From NCBI RefSeq assembly GCF_014203025.1, contig NZ_JACHID010000011.1:1-64000 (forward strand): DNA of 64,000 nucleotides. Direction: 5' to 3'. The translations under genes and the position numbers were made by a program. Numbering within the stretch: position 1 is the first letter of the stretch; each line of letters begins with the position of its first letter. This stretch comes from Desulfurispira natronophila. Its GTDB lineage: Bacteria; Chrysiogenota; Chrysiogenetes; Chrysiogenales; Chrysiogenaceae. The notes under the pieces were generated by a model. That model saw only the letters and a program-made list of their open reading frames with translations, searched no databases and was not told where the DNA came from. Below are positions 38,522 to 49,367 of this stretch, piece by piece.

Positions 38522-39604
38522 TTAAGACCCTTGCAGGTATGACAGGAGCATCTGCTCATATTCAGCCATCATGTCAAGCTCCACATATTCGTCCTGCTTG
38601 TGGGCCATTTCTGCCAACCCGGGACCAAAATTAGCCGCAGGCAAACCCAATAAACTAAAACGGGCCACGTCAGTCCAGGCCTGCTTGGCTTGAGGTGGGC
38701 AGGCACTGGCAGCAATCAAAGCCTGCAGGGCGGCAGCCTCCAGCTGGACGCTGCCAGAAGGAGCTTGGTCACGATACTCAACACTGTGTGCCCCGTGGCT
38801 ATACGCCAACTCTTCGAGTTCGCGGCAGGCTTGCTCTATGCTCTTCCCTGGGGCAAAGCGATAGTTAACATTCAGTTCGAATTCTCCGGGAACTGTATTC
38901 TTGGTGTTGACAGTAGTAGTTGTGGTGGCGTTCATTACCTCCCGATAGGTCAGTTCGCCAAATGTGTGATCAACAGGAGCACGTTTACTCAACGCCTCAA
39001 GGTACGGCAACGCTTTGTATATAGCGTTTTCTCCAAACCACGGCCGGGCTGAGTGTGCCCGGGCTCCCTGAAAGGTGACGGCAGCGTGCATAGTACCAAG
39101 GCAACCTACCTGAACAGAATTATCCGTAGGCTCCAGGCAAATGGCCAAATCAGCATCGGCTATCAAGTGGCCGTACTCTTTCAGCAGGGGATCCAGCCCA
39201 TTGTCAAGATAGGGGCCCTCTTCGCGATCGTAAAAAATGTGCACCAGATTCCAGCGCCCACTCCACTGCGCCCCCCAAGTCTCCAACAGGTTAAGCATAA
39301 CGGCCAGACCCACTTTCATGTCACTGGCACCCAGACCATACAGTCGACCATGACGCACCTGACCATGAAAAGCATTAGGGCATTCCACAGTATCCAGGTG
39401 CCCCGCCAGCACTACGGTGCCTTCAGGGGTACCCGTAGAAGGCTGGCAAACGATTATACCATTCCCATGGCGGTGCACTGACGAAGGAGGAAGGCAACGA
39501 AGGCAAAAACGCATCACCCAGTCAGCAATTGCCTGCTCTTGGGTTGTAACACTGGGAATGGCCAGCAACTGGCTCAGTATCTGTACGGTGCGCTGATGGT
39601 TCAC
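38522..39604 (-). CDS. dapE: Succinyl-diaminopimelate desuccinylase (M20 family)
   Basis: Releases LL-diaminopimelate from the succinylated intermediate using two zinc ions. It has 360 residues. Metal-site segments of the M20 family are present: AGHLDTV near 73, YGLGASDMKVGLAVML near 96, DREEGPYLDNGL near 130 (catalytic and metal glutamates), CLEPTDN near 155, and a C-terminal histidine in EMAHKQDEYV. A GTG at 39604 is chosen as start because GGGAGG lies upstream and it overlaps the lolA stop; a TTG at 39622 is also in frame. The dimerisation domain (~175-290) is present. Last gene of a five-gene coupled operon. Confidence 0.85.
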   Translation of the reverse strand: MNHQRTVQILSQLLAIPSVTTQEQAIADWVMRFCLRCLPPSSVHRHGNGIIVCQPSTGTPEGTVVLAGHLDTVECPNAFHGQVRHGRLYGLGASDMKVGLAVMLNLLETWGAQWSGRWNLVHIFYDREEGPYLDNGLDPLLKEYGHLIADADLAICLEPTDNSVQVGCLGTMHAAVTFQGARAHSARPWFGENAIYKALPYLEALSKRAPVDHTFGELTYREVMNATTTTTVNTKNTVPGEFELNVNYRFAPGKSIEQACRELEELAYSHGAHSVEYRDQAPSGSVQLEAAALQALIAASACPPQAKQAWTDVARFSLLGLPAANFGPGLAEMAHKQDEYVELDMMAEYEQMLLSYLQGS

Positions 39605-40200
39605 TGGCGTATAACCTCCCAACCCTGAGGCTCGCGGGTCTGGAAAAGCTCAGGATCAATGTCGACGTTCATTTCTACTGCCAGAAAATCTATGGTGGTC
39701 GTATCAAGGGAACTGCCCTGAACAATGAGAGACTCAGGCATATTGTCTCGTATGGTGATAGTTACGGTAGTGATAGGTTCTTCCTTGGATTCCAGCACCA
39801 CGGTACTGGAAGAGTTCTCCAGCACATGATATGCCTTCTCCATGGAGGATCGGTCAAGCATAGAAAATCCCATAGCATCATACTCGCTGATATCCATGAT
39901 ATTTAGCTCTTGCTCATCATGCAGGTAAAGCCAAAGCTGGTGATTACGGATCAGATAGGTAAGCGGCTCCGGTGAGCTATACTCCCACAGGCTGGCTTCA
40001 AGATTTTTCGAGATAGTAAAAACACCTCGCCCCTCCTGTACAAATCCATCAGAAGAAAGAGTTTCCTGCTCGAAGGCTGCCCTCATGGAGTAGTAACTGG
40101 AAAGAGCATCCAGGGCGGTGGACTGTGCCAGAGCCGGAAGACTACTTATTGACAGCGCCAAAAGGAGAAGAGAACGTCGTATGGACGGGAAAAATTTCAT
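39601..40200 (-). CDS. lolA: LolA-like periplasmic lipoprotein carrier
   Basis: A 199-residue protein with a signal peptide (basic start, hydrophobic core, cleavage after ALA near residue 25). The mature part has the LolA-type order: an aromatic-containing early helix (LDALSSYYSMRAAFEQETLS), then GRGVFTISKNLEASLWEYSSPEPLTYLIRNHQLWLYLHDEQELNI, matching the 'G...l.kP....w.y..p....i..dG..lw.y.....qv' pattern. LolA shuttles outer-membrane lipoproteins from LolCDE to LolB. Its ATG overlaps the rsmA stop (ATGA). The family call rests on this pattern and length. Confidence 0.8.
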   Translation of the reverse strand: MKFFPSIRRSLLLLALSISSLPALAQSTALDALSSYYSMRAAFEQETLSSDGFVQEGRGVFTISKNLEASLWEYSSPEPLTYLIRNHQLWLYLHDEQELNIMDISEYDAMGFSMLDRSSMEKAYHVLENSSSTVVLESKEEPITTVTITIRDNMPESLIVQGSSLDTTTIDFLAVEMNVDIDPELFQTREPQGWEVIRQ

Positions 40201-41012
40201 GATTCCTCCACAAGGTTATATAGTGCGTAAAACTCTCGTAACGAAAGGGATTCTGCTCGACGCTCCGGCAATATACCCAGTTGAGGTGCTTGCTGCAGAA
40301 ATCGCTCAAACCAGGGAGCACCGCGAAAGTTATTACGTATCGTTTTGCGACGGTGGGCAAAAGCCAGTCGCACCAGTGCCTGAAACTTGGGGAAACTTTT
40401 AATGTCATAGCGAGGCTGGGGCAAAAGAGTACCACAAAGAACGGCTGAGCTCACCGCGGGAGCCGGGTGAAACAGGTGAGGTGGAATGGTAGCCAATCCA
40501 AGCTGCAGGTCAAAATAGAGGGAAAGATAGAGGGCCAGGGGGCCAAAATCCTTGCTTCCTTCCTTTGCCAGGGCTCGCTGAGCCATCTCTTTTTGCAGCA
40601 TGACGGTAAATGATGTCACCTGCTCACGGTGCTCAACAATACGAACCAGCACCTGAGAAGATATGTTATAAGGGAGATTGGCTACCAGAGAGAAGGAGTT
40701 ACCAAACTCTTTCCAGTCATACTCCAGTGCATCACCGTGTACAAACTTCAAATTATCAAGATGACCATACTCCAGGCAAAGGTATTCCAGTAGCTGACTA
40801 TCGATCTCCAAAGCTGTCACAGAGCGGGCTCGTCGCGCCAGCTGCGCCGTCATGATCCCCAGGCCAGGACCAATTTCGACTACTGTATCCTCAGGTCCTA
40901 TTCCACTGATATCGACAATGCGGCGCACAAAAGAATCATCCCGCAAAAAATTCTGCCCCAGAGACTTTCGGGCCCGTAATCCATGCTGACTCAGGGTCTG
41001 CTTAACTTTCAA
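40197..41012 (-). CDS. rsmA: 16S rRNA (adenine1518/1519-N6)-dimethyltransferase
   Basis: Dimethylates two adjacent adenines in the 3'-terminal hairpin of 16S rRNA (KsgA). It has 271 residues. It begins with SLGQNFLRDDSFVRRIV near 18, followed by the SAM-binding motif EIGPGLGIMTAQLARRA, a second acidic motif (VTALEIDSQLLEYL) and the catalytic NLPYNIS. The start is TTG at 41012, overlapping the pdxA stop, which is consistent with translational coupling. Confidence 0.95.
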   Translation of the reverse strand: MKVKQTLSQHGLRARKSLGQNFLRDDSFVRRIVDISGIGPEDTVVEIGPGLGIMTAQLARRARSVTALEIDSQLLEYLCLEYGHLDNLKFVHGDALEYDWKEFGNSFSLVANLPYNISSQVLVRIVEHREQVTSFTVMLQKEMAQRALAKEGSKDFGPLALYLSLYFDLQLGLATIPPHLFHPAPAVSSAVLCGTLLPQPRYDIKSFPKFQALVRLAFAHRRKTIRNNFRGAPWFERFLQQAPQLGILPERRAESLSLREFYALYNLVEES

Positions 41013-42019
41013 CTCCAGCTCTCTTTCTGTAGCAATTTTGACTGACGGTGTGCTGCTATCTGCAAGGCAATCTGGGTAGCCTGCAGCAGGCTGTCGTGGT
41101 TTGCAATACCTTGACCGGCTATATCAAAGGCCGTGCCATGGTCAACACTGGTGCGAACAATAGGTAAACCCAGTGTAACATTCACCCCACGACCAAAGGA
41201 TGCCATTTTCACTGGAATAAGACCCTGATCATGGTACATGCAAACCGCTACATCGTAAGCCTTGCGGGCATGCATTGAGGCAAAAAGGCTATCAGAGGGC
41301 AAAGGACCAAGGGTATGACAAAGGTGACGCTTGTCGTATTCACGAACAGCTGGCGCTATAAGCTGCTGATCCTCATTACCACAAACACCCCCGTCACCAC
41401 TATGGGGATTGAGGGCACAAACCGCAACCCGAGGACTGGATATACCTAGCTCTGCCATACCCACATATGCGTGGTGAATGGCATTCTGAATTTTTTGAGT
41501 GGACAATGCCGGCACAACGGCCCGCAAGGGAACATGCGTTGTGGCCAGCACAATTCTGATATCGCCGCCAACAAGCATCATAGTCTGTGAGTCAGTGCCG
41601 GTATACTCCCCCAGCATTTCCGTATGACCGGCATAGTGGTAACCTGCCAGATTGATGGCTTCCTTGCTGATAGGCAGAGTCACCATGGCCGCTACTGTAC
41701 CGTCAAGACAAGCCTGAATGGCCTCCAGCACACAACGGGCACTGACTTCTCCGCCCTGGACGCTGAGATAGCCCGGTGTTGGCGCTATCCCCTCGCCAAC
41801 CTCAACCACAGGGCATGGAGGCAGAGGAAGTTGCAACTTGCTGGCATAGTGTTCCAAGACCTTCTGTTGCCCATAAAATATAGGCTGACAAATGCGCTGA
41901 AGCGCAGGCCAGGATTTAAGAAAAATTTCCGGACCTACACCATTGGGATCGCCCATGGTTACAGCTACCGGAGGAAGTTTTGAGTTCGAGGACCAGCAGG
42001 AGTGGAAATTGCCATTCAT
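41009..42019 (-). CDS. pdxA: 4-hydroxythreonine-4-phosphate dehydrogenase
   Basis: An NAD-dependent enzyme of the DXP-dependent vitamin B6 pathway; it forms 3-amino-2-oxopropyl phosphate. It has 336 residues. The family signatures are MGDPNGVGPEI near 22, NLAGYHYAGHTEML near 128, ALNPHSGDGGVCGNED near 205 and MYHDQGLIPVKM with GLPIVRTSVDHGTAFDIAG near the C-terminus, which include the three metal-binding histidines. It starts three bases after the lapA-like stop. Confidence 0.95.
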   Translation of the reverse strand: MNGNFHSCWSSNSKLPPVAVTMGDPNGVGPEIFLKSWPALQRICQPIFYGQQKVLEHYASKLQLPLPPCPVVEVGEGIAPTPGYLSVQGGEVSARCVLEAIQACLDGTVAAMVTLPISKEAINLAGYHYAGHTEMLGEYTGTDSQTMMLVGGDIRIVLATTHVPLRAVVPALSTQKIQNAIHHAYVGMAELGISSPRVAVCALNPHSGDGGVCGNEDQQLIAPAVREYDKRHLCHTLGPLPSDSLFASMHARKAYDVAVCMYHDQGLIPVKMASFGRGVNVTLGLPIVRTSVDHGTAFDIAGQGIANHDSLLQATQIALQIAAHRQSKLLQKESWS

Positions 42020-42022
42020 TAC

Positions 42023-42289
42023 TTATTGCGGCTCCTCAGTCCACTCAGCTTCCTCTTCTGCAGATTTTACCCGCTGACGCTTCGTCAGCCACCCAGCCAG
42101 AAAACCAGCTGCAAAAAGCAGTATTGACCAAATAGCGTGGGGCATGGATATGGTGATAAAAAGCAACCGGGTATCTACCGAGTGAATATTTTGAAAAACT
42201 ATAACAACTGCAATAATAACTGCAGCCGCCACTCCAATACGCCTGAGCATTGATGCATCAACTTTTTTCATATCAAGTAACTTATCCAC
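42023..42289 (-). CDS. LapA-like (DUF1049) inner-membrane protein
   Basis: An 88-residue protein with two transmembrane helices (~20-36 and ~50-67) separated by the short loop typical of the LapA family (VFQNIHSVDTRLLFITISMPHAI) and a charged C-terminal cytoplasmic tail. LapA/YciS-type proteins are linked to lipopolysaccharide assembly. The start is GTG at 42289 behind AGGAGGTGG. It is the first gene of the lapA-pdxA-rsmA-lolA-dapE series. Confidence 0.75.
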   Translation of the reverse strand: MDKLLDMKKVDASMLRRIGVAAAVIIAVVIVFQNIHSVDTRLLFITISMPHAIWSILLFAAGFLAGWLTKRQRVKSAEEEAEWTEEPQ

Positions 42290-42422
42290 AACACCACCTC
42301 CTGAGTAGTTTTAGCCAAGACATCGAATCCGCAACAAGATTTCATGAACAACTCATGCGTTTTTCTTGATCCCAGGCAGTCATTCGCGCATATATAAAAA
42401 AATAGCCAGCTAGACGCTTGCC

Positions 42423-42818
42423 TTATACCGTCTTATCCCCTTCTCCGTACATAGCCTCCAGCTCTTTCATCATCTCTTTGTTTCGCTCAATCTCCTTAGC
42501 GAGAAAGTAACTTAAAGCAATACGAATGGTGACAATTACCAGCAGAATTACCACACTGGTTATGGAGGGTGCGCCAACGGTTTTTATAATGTCAGCACCA
42601 ACAAAAATATCCAGACTAAAGATCAGGTGTATGCCAAGACGCTCCCTCACTTTTCTGGTTTCGTAACTGAAGCGCTTGAGATCGTGGCGATAGTTGAACT
42701 CGATGCGCAAAAACTTGATAGTCGCTTCCACCACGGCCCATAGCACAACGGCGATGCCAATAAAGCTGATAAAATAATAAATTATGTCCTTTATAAGGAC
42801 GATGGTATCCATAACCAC
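42423..42818 (-). CDS. DUF1622 family membrane protein
   Basis: About 131 residues with three predicted transmembrane helices. The DUF1622 pattern is clear: a first helix near the N-terminus, RERLGIHLIFSLDIFVGADIIKTV near residue 65, and ILLVIVTIRIALSYFLAKEIERN. Function of the family is unknown. The likely start is GTG at 42818, seven bases after AAGGAG; an ATG two codons later is the alternative. It is separated by ~130 bp from the lapA-like gene. Confidence 0.75.
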   Translation of the reverse strand: MVMDTIVLIKDIIYYFISFIGIAVVLWAVVEATIKFLRIEFNYRHDLKRFSYETRKVRERLGIHLIFSLDIFVGADIIKTVGAPSITSVVILLVIVTIRIALSYFLAKEIERNKEMMKELEAMYGEGDKTV

Positions 42819-42861
42819 GATGGAGCTCCTTGCCAAGGCGAGTACAGTAATTTTTTAAGCG

Positions 42862-43242
42862 CTAACAAGAAATCAGTTCCACACGATAGCCATCAGGGTC
42901 CTCCACAAATGCCAAAACAGTACTGCCATGCTTCATGGGGCCAGGTTCTCGCACGATTTTGCCACCTTTCTCCCGAATCTTTTCGCAAGCTGTATAGACA
43001 TCATCTACACCGATGGCAATGTGCCCGTACCCTTCGCCCAGGTCGTAAGAGTGGGTATCCCAATTCCAGGTAAGCTCCAGGACCGTAGCATCTTTTTCTT
43101 CACCATACCCCACAAAGGCAAGGGTAAAGCGTCCATCTGGAAATTCGTGCTGTCGCAATAAGCGCATCCCCAACACTTCAGTATAGAACTGAAGTGATTT
43201 TTGTAAGTCACCAACCCGAATCATGGTGTGAAGAAAGCGCAT
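42862..43242 (-). CDS. gloA: Lactoylglutathione lyase (glyoxalase I)
   Basis: Isomerises the methylglyoxal hemithioacetal of glutathione to S-lactoylglutathione. With the ATG at 43242 (GGGAGGG upstream) the protein has 127 residues and the metal ligands fall at His5, Glu56, His74 and Glu122, exactly the positions of the nickel-type E. coli enzyme. The glutathione-related segments ([12 protein letters not shown] and [10 protein letters not shown]) are intact. It implies glutathione or a similar thiol is used. Confidence 0.93.
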   Translation of the reverse strand: MRFLHTMIRVGDLQKSLQFYTEVLGMRLLRQHEFPDGRFTLAFVGYGEEKDATVLELTWNWDTHSYDLGEGYGHIAIGVDDVYTACEKIREKGGKIVREPGPMKHGSTVLAFVEDPDGYRVELISC

Positions 43243-43428
43243 AAACCCTCCCATAAAACTCATCAAAGTCAATTTGCAACACACGGCCATGATGCATGTG
43301 GGCCCCTGAAACTATTCACGACACCATAAAATATTTGCCATTATGCAGCGCAAGACCGCGAGTAGCTCACGGTGCCTACTTGTTAAAAGTTGTTATCAAA
43401 AGATTACCACTGTTTTCTGTCAGTTGCC

Positions 43429-43476
43429 AAACAAAACAGACCCCGGCCTGGCAAGGTCGAGGTCTGTTTTGTTTTT
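43429..43476 (-). terminator. Rho-independent terminator of the groESL operon
   Basis: AAACAAAACAGACC (43429-43442) pairs with GGTCTGTTTTGTTT on the right arm, with a GC-rich inner stem, 32 bases after the groEL stop. It is nearly symmetrical, so it can act in both directions. Confidence 0.85.
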
Positions 43477-43507
43477 AGGGTATTTTGTTTACGGATGGAG
43501 GCAGAGC

Positions 43508-45157
<1,650 letters not shown>

Positions 45158-45194
45158 TCATTTACCTCTTGAAGTGTAATTTTTTGTTCTAAAA

Positions 45195-45485
45195 TCAGCC
45201 TTCGATAACACCCAGGATGTCATCTTCACGCATAATGAGATACTCTTCGCCATCAATCTTCACATCGGTTCCGGCATACTTGCTGAACAGTACACGGTCT
45301 CCATCTTTAACTGTCGGAACAATCTTGTTACCGCTCTCTGTCTGTTTGCCAGGCCCAACAGCTATAACATTGCCTTCCATGGGCTTTTCCTTGGCCGTAT
45401 CTGGGATAATGATACCACTGGCAGTCTTCTCTTCAGCTTCAATGCGCTTCACAAGAATGCGATCTTGCAATGGACGAATTTTCAT
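45195..45485 (-). CDS. groES: Co-chaperonin GroES
   Basis: The lid of the GroEL chamber. It has 96 residues: [25 protein letters not shown], the mobile loop [13 protein letters not shown] and the closing [23 protein letters not shown] precedes the ATG. Confidence 0.98.
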   Translation of the reverse strand: MKIRPLQDRILVKRIEAEEKTASGIIIPDTAKEKPMEGNVIAVGPGKQTESGNKIVPTVKDGDRVLFSKYAGTDVKIDGEEYLIMREDDILGVIEG

Positions 45486-45531
45486 TCGCGTTCCTCCTTA
45501 CAGGAATATTGGTTATTGATTTTTTGTTATC

Positions 45532-45554
45532 GGCACTCTCTCTCGGTGAGTGCC
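45532..45554. promoter_or_regulatory. CIRCE element (HrcA operator) upstream of groESL
   Basis: GGCACTC-N9-GAGTGCC matches the CIRCE inverted repeat at all core positions and its 9-base spacer. It overlaps the expected transcription start, so the operon is probably repressed by HrcA, which is not in this window. Confidence 0.93.
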
Positions 45555-45560
45555 AACACT

Positions 45561-45589
45561 TTTATAATAAAAAAAAATTATCGATGCAA
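45561..45589 (-). promoter_or_regulatory. Sigma-70-type promoter of groESL
   Basis: On the minus strand TTGCAT (45584-45589) and TATAAA (45561-45566) are separated by 17 bp, immediately upstream of the CIRCE element. The rest of the 45590-45854 interval shows no gene. Confidence 0.7.
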
Positions 45590-45854
45590 GTAAAATTTAA
45601 TCATAACACTAGCTCGTAACCAAATATCTTGGTATTTCGAGACATGCGTGCCAACTCAACCGTGCGTTGCAGTATATGCCAAGCACACCCTTGCGCTCTT
45701 CACAATAAAAGGGCCCAAACCTCCATGCTTTCTCAGCATAAACCCAAGAGGCAAACGGGCTCCGCTTGCCTGTGCCATTTGTCTGTTTTATTTGACAGGC
45801 TCTCATGCTATCTTTAGCCTGCTTTGCGATAAGTGCATATAATACTAAGAGGCC

Positions 45855-46637
45855 ATGAATATGAAACTCTGCCGCATAACCTTAGCTCTACTGCTTATGC
45901 CTGCATGGGCACTAGCTGCAGAACATGGCGAATACGAGCTGGATCTTATACGACACTACCAGGCACCTCCTTATGTTTCAGAGGGCAATATGCTTCGCTG
46001 GAACACACAGGTCGTTGCACCTTACACTTTGCTCAGTGCGCCACATCGCACACTGCGCATTAGCGGGGGGCACAGCTACTTCCCCACAAACCATGAGGAA
46101 CTTGATCTTTCGCTACCGGTACACCCTCAGCAAAATAAGTTCTCCCCAAAGACCCGGGATATAAGCTATTTGAAGCTGGCTGATGAAAAACGAGATGGTC
46201 GCATGGTGCGCCAGGTGAGTTACCGCTACGAAAGAAATGAGCCCTACCGAATTCAGCTCACCCAAAATGACGATGCACCATCACATTACCTGCACTCTCT
46301 TTCGTACTCTGTTGGTTACCGCTTCATAGAAAACCGATCCACTCAGTTTGATATACAAGGACGACTCGGTGGTATAGTGGTGTCCGAAAATCGATTGTCC
46401 CAGAACTTGCAACTCGATTCACCTTACCGTATTTTTGACGACACCCACTACAGCCTGGTGTACGGTCTTTCAGGCACCTTGCAATTACTGGTACTGGGAC
46501 CATTCGAGTTCAAGGGCATAGCTTCCTACAATTATTACGACCCTTTCAGTGAGTCTTCGCTGGGAAATTTGGCGCTTGACTCTCCTCCCGCCGGTTCAGA
46601 TACGTCCTTTTCGCTTAATCTCCAATATCAATTTTAG
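45855..46637 (+). CDS. Putative outer-membrane beta-barrel protein
   Basis: A 260-residue protein with a signal peptide (MNMKLCRITLALLLMPAWALA). The mature part is rich in alternating hydrophobic/polar strands (YSVGYRFIENRSTQFDIQGRLGGI, YSLVYGLSGTLQLLV, FKGIASYNYYDPF) and ends FSLNLQYQF, the aromatic C-terminal strand recognised by the BAM complex. No specific family is recognised. The start is at 45855 or at the second ATG (45861); AGAGG precedes both. It stands alone between groESL (divergent) and the radical SAM gene. Confidence 0.65.
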   Translation: MNMKLCRITLALLLMPAWALAAEHGEYELDLIRHYQAPPYVSEGNMLRWNTQVVAPYTLLSAPHRTLRISGGHSYFPTNHEELDLSLPVHPQQNKFSPKTRDISYLKLADEKRDGRMVRQVSYRYERNEPYRIQLTQNDDAPSHYLHSLSYSVGYRFIENRSTQFDIQGRLGGIVVSENRLSQNLQLDSPYRIFDDTHYSLVYGLSGTLQLLVLGPFEFKGIASYNYYDPFSESSLGNLALDSPPAGSDTSFSLNLQYQF

Positions 46638-46823
46638 TGAAAACATATACCATCTATTCTCCTTCATGTTTTCGACTTTTCGGACATTCTCAGGGGCGAA
46701 TTGATTTATTCTGCCTCCCCACTGCTCCCTTCTTTCTTTGACACTCGCAGGCCCTTCATCTATAACGAGATTTTTTTCACCGCAACCAAGCTTAGCTCCA
46801 ATCGCCCTACGACAGGAAATAAT

Positions 46824-49328
46824 ATGCAAAATTCTATAGACTCGTGTCTCAGTAAAGTTCTTAAGCCGACCCGGTACACCGGCGGCGAGCTCAATGCTAT
46901 TGTAAAACCCATAAGTCAGAGACGCCTGCGAATAGCCCTGTTTTTTCCCGATGTGTACGAAATAGGAATGAGCCACTTGGGGTTAAAAATACTCTACCGC
47001 ATGCTTAACGCTATAAATGGAGTGGCGGCTGAAAGGGTATTCTCACCTTGGACTGATATGGAAGCGTGCTTGCGAGAGCGATCGCATCCACTGTTTTCGC
47101 TGGAAACTCAAACACCGCTGAATGAATTTGATGTAATTGCTGTAACCCTCCAGTATGAGTTAAGCTACACGAACATCCTCAACGGGCTACAGCTTAGCGG
47201 AATTCCTCTACGCTCTGCCATGCGTAGCAACAGCGACCCACTGGTCATCGCCGGAGGCCCAGCAGCCTTTAACCCTGAGCCTCTGGCTCCATTCTTCGAT
47301 ACCATTTTTATTGGCGATGCCGAAGGGGAAATTCAACACTTCGCCAACACTTTACTGCAGCTTCAATTCTCCAAATCTGCATCCAAACAAACCCAACTGA
47401 TGAGCCAATTAGCTGAACGCAATGGCTACTACTTTCCAGAAGCATTCAGTCCGCAATATGACCAGGGGCATTTTGCGGGCATGCAAAGCCAGGCAGTAGT
47501 AACCAAGGCAGTATACCAAAGCCTGCAGTATGCTCCTGGTGATGAGCAACCAATTGTTCCTTTTATGGAGACAGTTCACAATCGCTCAGTTGTGGAGATT
47601 TCCCGTGGCTGCACTCGTGGCTGCCGCTTCTGCCAGGCGGGCATGATTTATCGTCCAGTGCGTGAGCGCAACCCGCAAGCAATCCAGGAACTTGCCAGCT
47701 GTAGCCTGGACGCGTCTGGTTTTGATGAACTAAGCCTGCTTTCTCTTTCAGCTACCGACTACACCGGGATATCTCAGGTACTAGCAGACCTGTTGACCCG
47801 GTACCAGCCTCGTGGGGTTTCCGTATCACTGCCAAGCTTGCGAGCGGGGACTCTCACTCCAGAACTGATGGAACAAGCTCGCCGGGTGCGCAAAGGAAGC
47901 TTTACCATAGCTCCTGAAGCTGGCACCCAACGCATGCGGGATATCATTAACAAAGGCATTGATGAAAGCGATATACTGCAAACAGCTAAAATCGTATTTG
48001 AGTCCGGATGGCGCCGAATAAAGCTGTACTTTATGATCGGCCTTCCCCACGAAACCATGGAGGATGTTGCTGGCATTGCCCACCTGGCCATTAAGGTGCA
48101 ACAAACTGCATCGCGCATAACAAAAGGGGCACAGGTTACCGTAAGCGTTTCCCAGTTTATCCCTAAAGCTCACACCCCTTTTCAGTGGTGGTCCATGGAC
48201 AGCCTGAGCTTGCTGAAAGAAAAGCAGCGCAGTATAGAAGAGCTCCTCAGACCTCACAAAGCAATCCGCTATAATTTCCACAACGCTCCCATGGGGATGG
48301 TAGAAGGAGCTTTTGCCCGTGGAGATCGACGGCTGGCAGATGTTTTAGAGCATGCTGTGGAGCTTGGTTGTCGCCTTGATAGCTGGAGCGATCACTTTCA
48401 CTTTAACTTGTGGCAAGAAGCTTTCAAACGTGCCGGCACGAGCCTGGAGGAGTGGTGTTATCGGGCTTATAAACTGGAGGATCACTTGCCCTGGGATCAC
48501 ATTGACAGCCGGGTCAGTAAGGAGTTTCTACGCTTCGAGTGGGAGCGGGCCATTCAACAAAAAGTTACCCCCGACTGCCGCTACGAATCATGCCAGCATT
48601 GCGGAGTTTGTGCAGGTGAAATCCAATTACAGTTACACGAGAATAACGGATCGACAACAGCAGAGGGGGCGGGCGTCCTGGCTGAAGAGTCAGAGAACAC
48701 TCTCGACCTGCCGGTAGCCTCAACCTTGAGAATAAAGTATAAAAAAACCGGTCGGTTACGATTCCTGAGCCACTTGGAGACGGTAAAGACCATTACGAGC
48801 GCCATTGTGCGCGCAGGTCTCCCAGTGGCCTACTCCCAGGGATACAATCAGCACATCAAATTAAGCTTCAGCGATGCTTTGGGTCTTGGCGTTCAGTCCT
48901 ATGCCGAGTACATGGATATTGGACTGGTGGAGAGCACAGACCCCACAGATGCCATTGCTCGCCTTAACAAGCGACTTCCTGCTGAGTTGGCCGTCCTTGA
49001 TGCCCGTTTGGGCACCTTCAGTAAAATTTCAGCCGCGCCCCACAGTGCCACCTACACCACCAACGTGAACATTGACAAAGTCGATCACTTTCATGAGGCC
49101 CAATGGCTTGTTCATCGCAATACCAAAAAGGGCTCAAGCTGCATTGACATAAAACCTCACGTTACTATCACACAGGAACAGCCGCTTCACTTCGCCATTC
49201 ACACCAATACTGCTGGAAAGACCCCCAAGCCCATAGAAGTTCTGGCTTTCGCTACGGGGAAAAAGCCTGAGGAGTTAAGCGCGGAAATTATCACAAAAAC
49301 AGAGGTGCTGGGCAATGAGCTTTTCTAG
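46824..49328 (+). CDS. TIGR03960-type radical SAM protein fused to a DUF2344 domain
   Basis: An 834-residue protein. Residues ~1-220 resemble a B12-binding-like N-terminal region of the family (RIALFFPDVYEIGMSHLGLKIL, VIAGGPAAFNPEPLAPF). The radical SAM core has the cluster motif CTRGCRFC (Cys263, Cys267, Cys270). The last ~200 residues form DUF2344 (IKYKKTGRLRFLSHLETVKTI, YSQGYNQHIKLSFSDALGLGVQSYAEYMDI), which in many genomes is a separate gene. The biological reaction is unknown; the family is often near rng/rpmA-type loci. The ATG at 46824 is preferred (CAGGAAA upstream). Confidence 0.88.
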   Translation: MQNSIDSCLSKVLKPTRYTGGELNAIVKPISQRRLRIALFFPDVYEIGMSHLGLKILYRMLNAINGVAAERVFSPWTDMEACLRERSHPLFSLETQTPLNEFDVIAVTLQYELSYTNILNGLQLSGIPLRSAMRSNSDPLVIAGGPAAFNPEPLAPFFDTIFIGDAEGEIQHFANTLLQLQFSKSASKQTQLMSQLAERNGYYFPEAFSPQYDQGHFAGMQSQAVVTKAVYQSLQYAPGDEQPIVPFMETVHNRSVVEISRGCTRGCRFCQAGMIYRPVRERNPQAIQELASCSLDASGFDELSLLSLSATDYTGISQVLADLLTRYQPRGVSVSLPSLRAGTLTPELMEQARRVRKGSFTIAPEAGTQRMRDIINKGIDESDILQTAKIVFESGWRRIKLYFMIGLPHETMEDVAGIAHLAIKVQQTASRITKGAQVTVSVSQFIPKAHTPFQWWSMDSLSLLKEKQRSIEELLRPHKAIRYNFHNAPMGMVEGAFARGDRRLADVLEHAVELGCRLDSWSDHFHFNLWQEAFKRAGTSLEEWCYRAYKLEDHLPWDHIDSRVSKEFLRFEWERAIQQKVTPDCRYESCQHCGVCAGEIQLQLHENNGSTTAEGAGVLAEESENTLDLPVASTLRIKYKKTGRLRFLSHLETVKTITSAIVRAGLPVAYSQGYNQHIKLSFSDALGLGVQSYAEYMDIGLVESTDPTDAIARLNKRLPAELAVLDARLGTFSKISAAPHSATYTTNVNIDKVDHFHEAQWLVHRNTKKGSSCIDIKPHVTITQEQPLHFAIHTNTAGKTPKPIEVLAFATGKKPEELSAEIITKTEVLGNELF

Positions 49329-49367
49329 CCATAAATCTGTGGCAATTTACTTTCCCGGGAGGACACA

